A model generated the notes under the pieces. It was not told the origin of the DNA. It saw nothing but the letters and a program-made list of their open reading frames with translations, and ran no database searches. Shown piece by piece: positions 1 to 7,682 of a stretch of 17,352 nucleotides of DNA; the stretch's first letter is position 1; each line of letters begins with the position of its first letter. The stretch lies in assembly GCA_034658655.1 (NCBI GenBank), contig JAYEFQ010000060.1, forward strand, positions 1-17,352, in the 5' to 3' direction. Source of the stretch: JAQIBY01 sp034658655 (GTDB taxonomy: Bacteria > Bacteroidota > Bacteroidia > Bacteroidales > ML635J-15). Both the position numbers and the translations under genes were made by a program.

Positions 1-72
1 AGCATTTTCTGTGCTACCTCGACATAAATGTTAGGGTTAATCGGTTTATGATGAATTTAGTATGTGATTAAC

Positions 73-160
73 CACGATCTTCAAGTCGGAATGGAAAGAA
101 AAAAGCTCTATGCATATCAACACGGAGCAAACGATAACCCCGTCCTTTAGGTCGGGGTGG
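73..160. repeat. Two related hairpin repeats at the left edge
   Basis: Two 25-base stretches at about 73-97 and 135-159 align without gaps at 17 of 25 positions. Both run from aacc to tgg and share the core gtcgg. The second forms a strong hairpin at 138-157: stem CCCCG-t-CC against GG-t-CGGGG with a TTTA loop. The first can form only a weaker, bulged stem. Compact hairpins of this type are known at the ends of IS200/IS605-type elements and as dispersed intergenic repeats in Bacteroidota. No transposase is visible in the 201 bases before the first gene, so assignment to a mobile element is inference. The hairpin has no T-run and does not look like an intrinsic terminator for the gene ending at 202. 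Confidence 0.4.
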
Positions 161-201
161 TAAGCACAAGAAAGAATAATTTAGCCCTGACAGTATGATT
201 T

Positions 202-1752
202 TTAATCAATTGGAGGCAGTCCTTCGTATGAATCGCCTTCAATAATTGTGAATTTGTCTTTTTCTTCTTCAACTTGTCGGTCAAAAAACATGACAGCATT
301 CAAATGGTCAATTTCATGTTGAAAAATATGCGCTGTATATTGATGATTAATTCGCTCAACGACTTTTTCTCCGGTTTCTGTGTAGTATTCAACATCTACC
401 CAAATCGCACGATAAGAAAATCCATCAATTTCAGGGTAATCACCACCAGTTGGTACAGATAAACATCCGTCGTTTTTATAAACAACTGTATCAGAATAAT
501 TTACAACTCTTGGATTGTAATAAACTTCCCAAGGATGCATGATGCCTCCTATATCCCAACGCTGTACCCAAATTATTCGGCGGTTAATTCCAACTTGAGG
601 TGCTGCAATGCCAACTCCGCCTTCTGCTCCAAGTGTATATCGCATACGCTCAACGAGATAATCAAGGTTTTCTTCATCTAATAAAACATTTGTTGAAGGA
701 GTTCTTAAGATGATGCTGTCAGGTTGCTCGAAGATATTCATAACTCTCATGTTACTATTTGAGGAACCATTTGTAATGCTGTCATTATCATCTTGAGTGA
801 ACGGAATGGCTGTAGTTGCTTGGTGCATCTCCAAGACATGAGATTCACCGCAATCATTATATGCCCAAATGAATAGTTCATAATTTGTGCCCGGAATTAA
901 ATCATCTGTTATCATTTGAGTTGTTGTCCCAATTTCGGTTGCAGATTCGTAATTGTTTTCATAGGCATACTTATAGCCATCACAATCTGTAACATCAGTC
1001 CATCGCCATGTGATTTGATTTTCTTCGGGAATAATTTCATCCAATGTTGGTGTAGAAGCTTGTAGATTGGTTAAATGCGTGAAATCAAAACTAATTATAT
1101 CGCTTCCTTGAGGTTGGGCGTTTGCATTTGTTGATTCTGCTGTACCGCATGCTGTTACCCAAGCTGTGAAGTTTAATTGATCGTTAGAAGTGAAGATAAA
1201 ACCATTAGTTTTTTCCTTCATGTTTTTTATTTCGCTGATTTCTCCAAAATGCTCAATTTGCGCTTTGCTTCCTGTATCGCCACTGTGTATTAGTTGCAAA
1301 CTTGTATTTTGATTGCCTGATTTTACTTTTATTAGATATTGTGCTTCTGCTCCTGAATGGAATTTGAATTGTTGCAGACCGCTTCCGCAGATAATCTCTT
1401 TATCCAAAACAGATTTTCCTTGAATGTCATAAATTGAAAATTGTACCGATTGTTCTGGGATATATAATTCAATAATACTGTATGTGTCAAAAGGATTTGG
1501 GTAGTTCGCTCTGACATGTAATTTGTTTTTACTGTATAGCTCTTCGATTCCTGAAAGCATATTCAAATTAAGCGAAGTGTTTGGATAATAAATCATTGTA
1601 TCACAAGCCGCTGTCGTATTCTCTATCAGCACAGAATCCAATATTAATTGATTACTATTTTGATTAATTTCAAATGAAATTTCTATACTTTCTTGTGCGA
1701 ATAGGCTTGCACTAAGAAGACTAATGAAAGTAATGATGAATATTTTTTTCAT
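202..1752 (-). CDS. Exported multidomain protein with C-terminal peptide deformylase domain
   Basis: 516 residues. Residues 1-20 are a signal peptide ending LFAQ. Residues 21-75 form a short beta-rich segment. Residues 80-155 resemble a T9SS type A sorting domain (YPNPF at 84-88, then a YDIQGK-type strand), but lie internally rather than at the C-terminus. Residues 225-315 look like a fibronectin type III domain. Residues 335-500 are a full-length peptide deformylase domain with motif 1 GVGIAAPQ (379-386), motif 2 DGCLS (428-432, family consensus EGCLS) and motif 3 QHEIDHL (478-484). Metal ligands would be C430, H479 and H483, with catalytic E480. Family members normally remove formyl groups from nascent proteins in the cytoplasm; export implies a different substrate. 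From memory, the first 220 residues resemble the N-terminal half of Bacteroidota FISUMP-domain proteins. The gene is probably transcribed alone, 204 bases after the dehydrogenase. The deformylase call is very secure; activity and substrate are unknown. Confidence 0.88.
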   Translation of the reverse strand: MKKIFIITFISLLSASLFAQESIEISFEINQNSNQLILDSVLIENTTAACDTMIYYPNTSLNLNMLSGIEELYSKNKLHVRANYPNPFDTYSIIELYIPEQSVQFSIYDIQGKSVLDKEIICGSGLQQFKFHSGAEAQYLIKVKSGNQNTSLQLIHSGDTGSKAQIEHFGEISEIKNMKEKTNGFIFTSNDQLNFTAWVTACGTAESTNANAQPQGSDIISFDFTHLTNLQASTPTLDEIIPEENQITWRWTDVTDCDGYKYAYENNYESATEIGTTTQMITDDLIPGTNYELFIWAYNDCGESHVLEMHQATTAIPFTQDDNDSITNGSSNSNMRVMNIFEQPDSIILRTPSTNVLLDEENLDYLVERMRYTLGAEGGVGIAAPQVGINRRIIWVQRWDIGGIMHPWEVYYNPRVVNYSDTVVYKNDGCLSVPTGGDYPEIDGFSYRAIWVDVEYYTETGEKVVERINHQYTAHIFQHEIDHLNAVMFFDRQVEEEKDKFTIIEGDSYEGLPPID

Positions 1753-1786
1753 GATAAATAGTTTTAATCTTAATTTTTATTCCCGA

Positions 1787-1800
1787 GTGATTTTTAAAAT
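1787..1800 (-). promoter_or_regulatory. 14-base element upstream of the deformylase gene, copy 1
   Basis: On the minus strand this reads ATTTTAAAAATCAC and ends 35 bases before the start codon at 1752. The identical 14-mer occurs at 3367-3380, in the same orientation and at a similar distance from the dehydrogenase start. Here it is flanked by a short inverted repeat (tcccga at 1781-1786, tcggga at 1802-1807). It may be a shared promoter or operator element, but the AT-rich composition makes chance a real alternative. Confidence 0.25.
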
Positions 1801-1930
1801 TTCGGGATAAATGTAATCAAAAAAATGATTATTATAAAATGTATTCCTGTCAGAAATAAATAATTGACTTGTCTGAATTTGTATGAAAATCAGAAAAACA
1901 GCACGTTATGTTTATTTTTGATGCTTTGTT

Positions 1931-1957
1931 ATACCATTTGTTAATTACAATTGGTAT
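1931..1957. other. Hairpin at the end of the dehydrogenase gene
   Basis: A near-perfect inverted repeat: ATACCA-t-TTGT pairs with ACAA-t-TGGTAT around a TAATT loop, with one T-T mismatch. It starts at the last base of the dehydrogenase stop codon. On the minus strand it is followed by AACAAAGC rather than a T-run, so it is not a classical intrinsic terminator. It could protect the mRNA 3' end or terminate weakly. Confidence 0.35.
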
Positions 1958-3324
1958 TATGCGTTGCCAGCAATGGTTTTGATGTTTAGAAATTCACGAA
2001 ATCCTTCTTCTGCTAGTTCTCGTCCGTATCCGCTTTCTTTTACACCACCAAATGGAAGCCGTGGATCTGATTTTACAAAATCATTGATAAATACTGCGCC
2101 AGATTCGATTGCTTCTGCGATATGTTCTGCTTTTTCTCGATTTTTTGAAAATACGGCAGCGCCAAGTCCAAATACTGTATCATTTGCAATGCGAATTGCT
2201 TCTTTATCATTTTTTACTCGAATTACCGAGGCAACCGGTCCAAATAATTCTTCATCGTATGCAGGCATTCCAGGTTTTACGTCAGTGAGAATTGTCGGAG
2301 GGTAAAATGCGCCTTTCATATCGGGAATTTTTCCACCTAAAATACAACTTGCTCCGGCTTTTATTGATTTTTCAACCTGATAATGTACATCGTCTCTAAA
2401 GCTGGTGTTTGCAAGGGGTCCCATTTTACATTTATCATTCAAAGGAGCTCCCGGTTCAACTGCTTGCATTACTTGTTTGAATGCTGAAATAAATTCATCA
2501 TATATTTTATCATGAACGAGAAAGCGTTTTGCTCCAATACATGATTGCCCGGCATTGAGTAATCGTCCGGCAGCACATTTTTCTGCTGCGAGTGAAATAT
2601 CTGCATCTTCTAAAATGAGATAGGGGTCGCTTCCGCCTAGTTCAAGTACTGTCTTTTTTAAGGACTTTCCGGCAGCTTCGGCTACTTTTTTCCCGGCGTC
2701 GGTACTGCCAGTAAGGGTAACTCCTGCAATTCGTTTGTCTTGAATAACTTTTGCTGTATCTGAACCACGAACTAAAACCGATTGGAAAACGCCAGTGGGA
2801 AATCCTGCTTTTTCAAATACTGTTTGTATTGCAAGAGAACAGCCACTAACATTGCTTGCATGTTTTAATATTCCAGTGTTTCCGGCCATTAAATTTGGTG
2901 CTGCAAATCGAAAAACTTGCCATAATGGGAAATTCCACGGCATAATTGCTAAAATCGGACCAATTGGTTGGTATATTACCTTGGAAATGGTATAATCTGT
3001 TTTAATCGCTTTGGGGTTTATGAATTCTTCAGCTTTTTCAGCATAAAAATCGCATACCCATGCTGATTTTTCTACTTCTGCTAGGGCTTCTGTAATGCAT
3101 TTCCCCATTTCATTGCACATGAGTTCTGCATAAGTTGTTTTGTTTTCACGAAGTTCGTTAGCCGCTTTTTTCATCATGTCAGCACGCTTTTGAACTGTAA
3201 CATTTTTCCATGATTGGTAGGCACTGACTGCGTGATTCAATAGGCTATCAATTTCTTGATCGTTATGAATTGGATATTCCTTAATCAATACTCCATTAAC
3301 TGGATTTATGCTTTTTAAATTCAT
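1957..3324 (-). CDS. NAD(P)-dependent aldehyde dehydrogenase, Sad/YneI type (probable succinate-semialdehyde dehydrogenase)
   Basis: 455 residues, the full length of the shorter ALDH branch, which includes E. coli Sad (YneI). It would oxidise an aldehyde such as succinate semialdehyde to the acid with NAD(P)+ in the cytoplasm. Visible landmarks: MPWNFP with N131 stabilising the thiohemiacetal; K154 in LKH; Rossmann turn GSTDAG (206-211); general base E228 in LELGG; nucleophile C262 in NAGQSC; cofactor-ribose E359 in EELFGP; and the C-terminal PFGGVKESGYGRE (424-436). The phrases NFPLWQVFRFAAP, LKHASNV and VLELGGSDP closely match Sad as I remember it, which favours succinate semialdehyde. Substrate cannot be fixed from sequence, and no GABA transaminase or other pathway gene is adjacent. 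The ATG at 3324 gives an N-terminus that begins at the normal family position. A 287-base gap separates it from the antiporter, so it is probably transcribed alone. Confidence 0.93.
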   Translation of the reverse strand: MNLKSINPVNGVLIKEYPIHNDQEIDSLLNHAVSAYQSWKNVTVQKRADMMKKAANELRENKTTYAELMCNEMGKCITEALAEVEKSAWVCDFYAEKAEEFINPKAIKTDYTISKVIYQPIGPILAIMPWNFPLWQVFRFAAPNLMAGNTGILKHASNVSGCSLAIQTVFEKAGFPTGVFQSVLVRGSDTAKVIQDKRIAGVTLTGSTDAGKKVAEAAGKSLKKTVLELGGSDPYLILEDADISLAAEKCAAGRLLNAGQSCIGAKRFLVHDKIYDEFISAFKQVMQAVEPGAPLNDKCKMGPLANTSFRDDVHYQVEKSIKAGASCILGGKIPDMKGAFYPPTILTDVKPGMPAYDEELFGPVASVIRVKNDKEAIRIANDTVFGLGAAVFSKNREKAEHIAEAIESGAVFINDFVKSDPRLPFGGVKESGYGRELAEEGFREFLNIKTIAGNA

Positions 3325-3366
3325 AATACAATTGTTTTTATTTGGGCATGAAAATACAAAATTCCT

Positions 3367-3380
3367 GTGATTTTTAAAAT
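3367..3380 (-). promoter_or_regulatory. 14-base element upstream of the dehydrogenase gene, copy 2
   Basis: Minus-strand ATTTTAAAAATCAC, identical to 1787-1800 and ending 43 bases before the start codon at 3324. In both copies it is followed within a few bases by GGAAT. It is a candidate shared regulatory element, unproven. Confidence 0.25.
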
Positions 3381-3429
3381 AGATTTTAGCCTGTATTATT
3401 TATGGGGACTTATAATAATTACTTTTGCC

Positions 3430-3449
3430 TGTCTGCCGGAAGGCAGGCA
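3430..3449. repeat. Short GC-rich hairpin between dehydrogenase and antiporter
   Basis: TGTCTGCC and GGCAGGCA pair over 8 bp, with one G-T wobble, around a GGAA tetraloop of the GNRA type. It stands out in AT-rich intergenic DNA. No T-run follows on either strand, so it is more like a dispersed hairpin repeat than a terminator. Such CTGCC/GGCAG units are common between genes in Bacteroidota. The rest of the 3325-3612 gap shows no coding potential or clear promoter. Confidence 0.45.
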
Positions 3450-3612
3450 TCAAGATTAATTCATCATTATATTTTTATCGGACAACAGTGAATATAAATC
3501 ATGGTATTATGCCTAACCATTAGCTCCTAATTGATTTCGAGTATAACGATTCGGCATTAAAAGTGCAAGCCGTTGATAATAAGCAATTCAACTTTAAAAC
3601 TTTTTTCTGAAC

Positions 3613-5529
3613 TCATTCCTTAAATTTCCCCCTGAAATCTTCGAGGGCAGATTCGGTGCCCATAACCGTAACGATATCTCCATTTTTTAGCAGGGTATCA
3701 CCATGGGGGATATCTACTTTCTGTTCCTGCCTGATAAGAATGAGCTGACCGTCTTTGTGAAAGGGGATATCTTTGACCTGTTGACCTGAGATATCTGGAT
3801 TGCTTAGTTTAATATCTTCAACCTGGTAGTTTTCAAAGGTTTCAACAAGTGCATGATAGGTGGCAGGTCTGAAAATCATATTCTCAATAGTTGTTGCCAT
3901 AACGCGAAGTGAATCCACATAATTCACTTTCATCCTAATCAATTGTTGTTCGATTAATTTGTCCGATGCTTTGGTGATGATATTGTCATGATTGAAGGTT
4001 GTTTTCAGCATTTTGCATATTTCAATGTTGCGTTGTTCAGAGTCTGACAAAACAACAATATAGTTATCAGGGGACAAGTCAAGTTCAAAATAGATACTCG
4101 GGTCTGTTCCATCTGCATTGATAACTGTTAATCCCTTTTTATTGAGGTCTTTGTATCGTTGCTTATCTTGTTCAATCAATATTGTCTTGACCCCGTGCAT
4201 TTTCAGCCTTCTTGCCAAAAGCACACCTGTACTGCTTCCGCCTATGATGATGTGTTTATCTCCTGATAATATATTTTTAGAAATGACATTATTGAAGACT
4301 ATGGGTGAAATGAGGCATGTTAAAACTGCCATCAAAACAAACGCAGCGTTTACCCCGGGGGAGATAATCCCAAAATCAAGTCCGATTTTAGATGCGGCTA
4401 TGATAAGACTCAAACGCGATGCCATTAGTACGCCACCAGCCATTGCTCGTTTTGTTCCATATCGTTTTCTCCACAATAATGCCGGTAGAATTTTTATCAG
4501 GTACATTGCAACAATCAGAAGAAATAAAAACAGCAAAGGAGAATTTCCCATCTCCAAAAGTGCAGAATCATCAAACTGAATACCAACCATGATGAAAAAT
4601 ACAGGAATAAAAAATCCGTATCCCATACCATCCAGCTTGATGAGTAATATAGAACGGTTTTTATTCATAAATACCGATATAAGTAAGCCAGCCAGGAAAG
4701 CCCCAAGTAACATCACTTCAGATCCGATAAACTGTGCAATGACAATAAACAACAGGATGAGAAAAATGGTACCTCTAATCTGAATCTGTGATGATGCATG
4801 TGAAAGTTGATGAGCAATGCGTTTAACAAATGTCTTTTTTGTCAGGCGCTGACCCATCCTATACAATATGTAAAACAACAAAAACAATCCAAGTATCAGT
4901 AGTAGTTTTAATTCAAACCCGTGTTTTAAAATATAGGCGGTAAATGAAAATAAGAGGATGCTCAGGATATCAGCCAGCGCAGCTGCTGTGATTACCATTT
5001 GCCCAAAACTTGAGTTCAGCATATTGTGTCCTTTTAATACCGGCAGAATGATGCCTACAGAAGTTGTCACCATAATCAGGGCAAAGTACAAAGGATTGCT
5101 GATGTGAATAAAAATACTGAGAAGTTCGGCAAGTACTATTGAAAGTACTAGCGATATCAGAAAGTATAATAAGCCGACAAGAAGGGGGTTTTGACCAAAG
5201 GTTTTGGCTGTCAGTTTTTTTCGTGGAAAAGATTGCACAATATCATTGACATCAATTTCGAGTCCGCCCAAAAACATAAGGAACATAAATCCTGATAATG
5301 CAAGAAAATTCATCGATTCTGTATTAAAATCAGGGAGTGTCGGGAACAAAAATTTACCAACTATGTATCCCAACATGATTTCAACGATCACGGTAGGGAT
5401 TCTGCCTAGGTTGAGCAATGATAAAAGTATAGGAATCAGGAATGCAAGACCTATTACAATAAGTAAAGGTAAAAATTCAAATTGAAAAGAAATGCTTAAC
5501 AATATGCTATTGATAGGTATATTTATCAT
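3613..5529 (-). CDS. CPA2-family cation/proton antiporter with C-terminal RCK (TrkA-N/TrkA-C) domains
   Basis: 638 residues. Residues 1-415 are a Na+/H+ exchanger membrane domain with about 12 hydrophobic segments, the CPA2-typical GGLEID (88-93) and ALAD with D187 at the usual ion-site position. A cytoplasmic nucleotide-binding RCK_N domain spans about 424-540 (IIIGGSSTG, acidic E453 ending strand two, NADGTDP at 471-477). An RCK_C domain spans 568-635, ending in the typical NGDIVTVMG strand. The protein should sit in the inner membrane, exchange K+ or Na+ for H+, and be gated by a nucleotide or other ligand on the RCK domain, as in KefB/KefC-like proteins. The glycine turn reads GGSSTG, with Ser where GxGxxG has its second Gly. 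There is no KefF/KefG-like partner nearby. The ATG at 5529 gives a short periplasmic lead before the first helix. It is divergent from the membrane protein starting at 5769. Confidence 0.92.
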   Translation of the reverse strand: MINIPINSILLSISFQFEFLPLLIVIGLAFLIPILLSLLNLGRIPTVIVEIMLGYIVGKFLFPTLPDFNTESMNFLALSGFMFLMFLGGLEIDVNDIVQSFPRKKLTAKTFGQNPLLVGLLYFLISLVLSIVLAELLSIFIHISNPLYFALIMVTTSVGIILPVLKGHNMLNSSFGQMVITAAALADILSILLFSFTAYILKHGFELKLLLILGLFLLFYILYRMGQRLTKKTFVKRIAHQLSHASSQIQIRGTIFLILLFIVIAQFIGSEVMLLGAFLAGLLISVFMNKNRSILLIKLDGMGYGFFIPVFFIMVGIQFDDSALLEMGNSPLLFLFLLIVAMYLIKILPALLWRKRYGTKRAMAGGVLMASRLSLIIAASKIGLDFGIISPGVNAAFVLMAVLTCLISPIVFNNVISKNILSGDKHIIIGGSSTGVLLARRLKMHGVKTILIEQDKQRYKDLNKKGLTVINADGTDPSIYFELDLSPDNYIVVLSDSEQRNIEICKMLKTTFNHDNIITKASDKLIEQQLIRMKVNYVDSLRVMATTIENMIFRPATYHALVETFENYQVEDIKLSNPDISGQQVKDIPFHKDGQLILIRQEQKVDIPHGDTLLKNGDIVTVMGTESALEDFRGKFKE

Positions 5530-5768
5530 AAGGTATGTTTTTTCACGTAAAGTTAATAAAAAAATATGAATATTTATTACATTGCTTTTTCTTTCTTTTT
5601 GTCCGCTTAGTTTTTGTCTTTTGAAAGAGTAATTGAACTGTTATTGCTTTTTTAAATTGTTTTTTAACCGTTATTAACCATTTATTATTATCTTTATGTG
5701 AATGATTATACATTGGCATAATACTGGAATTTTTGATTTTAAAATGGTATTATAAAAAAATACTTGCT

Positions 5769-6488
5769 ATGAAAATATTTCCATACAGAACACTTTTATG
5801 GGTCAGCCTATTTGCGGTGGCTTTTGCCATGATAGAAACCGCAGTGGTCATTTACCTGAGAGAAATTTTTTATCCGGGTGGTTTTGATTTCCCTTTGCAA
5901 CTAATCAGCCCTGACCTTGCAGTGGTTGAAAGCGTCAGAGAGGTAGCCACCATGTTATTGCTTGTAAGCATAGCGGCTGTAGCGGCAAGAAAATTCATGA
6001 CAGGCATGGCGTGGTTTATTTATGCTTTTGCGATATGGGATATTTTTTACTACGTGTTTTTGTATGTGTTCCTAGGATGGCCGGAAACTTTAATGACATG
6101 GGATGTATTGTTTCTATTGCCGTTTACATGGGTAGGGCCGGTTTGCGCCCCTGTGATTAATTCATTATGCATGATTCTGCTTGCCATGATAATTGTTACA
6201 TACCGTGAATACCTGAAAATAAAAACATGGCACTGGGCAAGCCTGATTGTGGGTTCTATTGTTATAATCATTGCATACACTGAAGATTATGTCAGTTTTA
6301 TGCGTTCTGATTTCAGTATTTTCGAAATGCTTAATATTAGCAACACTGACAGCGTAATTGCAAAAGCCAGTAATTTCGTGCCTCATACATTTGCATGGTG
6401 GCTGTTTTTGATTGGAGTTGGGATACATTTGATTGTTATCGCTGATGTTTTCATAACAGGCAGAAAATTTTTAATTAGTAATAAATGA
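5769..6488 (+). CDS. Uncharacterised polytopic membrane protein
   Basis: 239 residues from ATG 5769. The frame stays open to a TTG at 5733, but the ATG gives a better N-terminus (MKIFPYRTLL) directly before the first helix. Hydrophobic segments lie at about 9-30, 56-73, 80-103, 111-145 (one or two helices), 155-171 and 207-229, giving six or seven helices and no soluble domain. A charged motif just after helix 1 (E23, then YLREIFYPGGF at 29-39) resembles a conserved signature in uncharacterised membrane proteins of several phyla; I recall the motif but no function. W/Y/F-rich segments at 82-105 (AFAIWDIFYYVF) could form a binding pocket. The neighbours give no functional hint. The gene is real judging by length, hydrophobic pattern and the lack of a competing frame; function is unknown. 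Confidence 0.8.
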   Translation: MKIFPYRTLLWVSLFAVAFAMIETAVVIYLREIFYPGGFDFPLQLISPDLAVVESVREVATMLLLVSIAAVAARKFMTGMAWFIYAFAIWDIFYYVFLYVFLGWPETLMTWDVLFLLPFTWVGPVCAPVINSLCMILLAMIIVTYREYLKIKTWHWASLIVGSIVIIIAYTEDYVSFMRSDFSIFEMLNISNTDSVIAKASNFVPHTFAWWLFLIGVGIHLIVIADVFITGRKFLISNK

Positions 6489-6502
6489 TATCTTGGCAAG
6501 GA

Positions 6503-6535
6503 TTTTGATAAAATAGAAAACGTAAACTAAATTTT
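6503..6535 (+). promoter_or_regulatory. Candidate Bacteroidota promoter for the DUF4476 gene
   Basis: TTTTG at 6503-6507, a 20-base spacer and TAAATTTT at 6528-6535 resemble the Bacteroidota -33 TTTG / -7 TAnnTTTG arrangement, with the last base of the -7 box mismatched. Transcription would begin almost at the ATG at 6543, giving a very short leader. Confidence 0.3.
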
Positions 6536-6542
6536 AATAATT

Positions 6543-7646
6543 ATGAAAAAAACATTACTTACCATTATTATGATTGCCCTTACAGGCTGCTTGTTTGCAC
6601 AAAATAGCAATTTAATTATTTTTAGTGATCAAGGCGAAATTTTCACTGTGTACCTTAACGGTGTTCAGCAAAATCAAAAACCACGAGCGAATGTAAAAGC
6701 CGTTGATTTGAATGCTGATTTTTACAAAGTCCGTTTAGAGTTTAATAATAAATCGATTCCAACAATGAATAAAAGTGTGTGGTTTGAAACTCCCGGAATG
6801 GAATATACATTTAATATTATACAAAAGAAAAACGGAAAATATGCTTTGAGACCAGTAAGTCAAACTGATATTGCTGAAACTGCTGATAATTCAGGTATTA
6901 CCGAAAGTAATTATGAAACTCCAGAAACTTCAGTAATAAAACAGGAAGAAAGCTTTACCAGTGAAACCACAGGCGAAAAACACAGGCCTGATAAAGCAAA
7001 ACTTATTGTTAACATGACAGGTACTTCAATGGATGTTAATGTTGATGATGAAAATGGAGAGCAGGTTGATGTCAATGTGGATTTTGATATGGATGAAAAC
7101 ATGACTACGCAGACAACAATGACAACAACTTCAAGCGGAAACCCTAATGACGTGCATGTGAATATGGATGTTAACGAATCTGAAAAGGATGAAAACATAC
7201 AAATTAACATGAGCATTCAAGGTAGCGGAACACAAACAACAACCAGCACAACTACAACCACAACAACCACAAATTCTATAACTGCAGGAAACACTGGCTA
7301 TTATGAAACCATAATAACAGAAGACAGTGAAACCATTAGTTCCAGTGGAAATTGCAGCAGTCCCATGACAAGTTTTGATTTTGATGATGCAAAAACGGCC
7401 ATTGATGAAAAAACTTTCGACGACAGTAAAATGACTTTAGCAAAACAAATTACACGGGGCAACTGCTTAACTTCTGATCAAGTAAAAGCCATTATGAAAG
7501 CATTAGATTACGAAGATTCTCGCTTAGAATATGCGAAATATGCATATGACTATGTTTACGATCCAAACAATTATTATAAAGTAAATTCAGCATTTGAATT
7601 TGAAATGACAATTGAAGAATTGGAGGAATTTCTCGAAAATAAATAA
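6543..7646 (+). CDS. Exported DUF4476-domain protein with Thr-rich linker
   Basis: 367 residues. Residues 1-20 are an export signal ending TGCLFAQ. It contains both a possible lipobox (LTGC, C16) and a signal peptidase I site after LFA, so lipoprotein versus soluble periplasmic fate is open. Residues 21-105 look like a small beta-sandwich common at the front of DUF4476 proteins. Residues 110-270 are low-complexity, acidic and Thr/Asn-rich, with MDVNVDDE, VDVNVDFD and VHVNMDVN-type strands and a run of Thr at 231-243. Residues 271-365 match DUF4476: helical, with FDDAKTAI, QVKAIMKALDYEDSRLEYAKYAYDYVYDPNNYYKV and Cys at 271 and 308. DUF4476 proteins are widespread in Bacteroidota with no known activity. 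Its intrinsic terminator lies at 7835-7864, separated from the gene by an inserted repeat element. Start ATG 6543 directly precedes the signal peptide. Confidence 0.9.
   Translation: MKKTLLTIIMIALTGCLFAQNSNLIIFSDQGEIFTVYLNGVQQNQKPRANVKAVDLNADFYKVRLEFNNKSIPTMNKSVWFETPGMEYTFNIIQKKNGKYALRPVSQTDIAETADNSGITESNYETPETSVIKQEESFTSETTGEKHRPDKAKLIVNMTGTSMDVNVDDENGEQVDVNVDFDMDENMTTQTTMTTTSSGNPNDVHVNMDVNESEKDENIQINMSIQGSGTQTTTSTTTTTTTTNSITAGNTGYYETIITEDSETISSSGNCSSPMTSFDFDDAKTAIDEKTFDDSKMTLAKQITRGNCLTSDQVKAIMKALDYEDSRLEYAKYAYDYVYDPNNYYKVNSAFEFEMTIEELEEFLENK
7232..7272 (+). repeat. ACA/ACC-rich low-complexity tract inside the DUF4476 gene
   Basis: An imperfect run of acaacc/actaca-type triplets codes the Thr-rich linker at about residues 231-243. 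It stays in frame and contains no stop. Length changes here would alter the linker without breaking the frame. Confidence 0.6.
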
Positions 7647-7682
7647 AATTTTACGCATAATTTTAAAAATAATACTATCTTA

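Noticed and set aside
3490..3612. Possible repeat remnants (tggtattatgcctaacca, and aacg/cgtt inverted pairs) before the antiporter end
   Set aside because: Stems are short and interrupted, and no second copy with clear boundaries is seen in the window.
6911..7216. A 101-codon minus-strand frame inside the DUF4476 gene
   Set aside because: It lies opposite a well-supported gene in low-complexity sequence and has no recognisable domain. The same holds for the other antisense frames over the dehydrogenase, antiporter, dehydratase, protease and peptidase genes.
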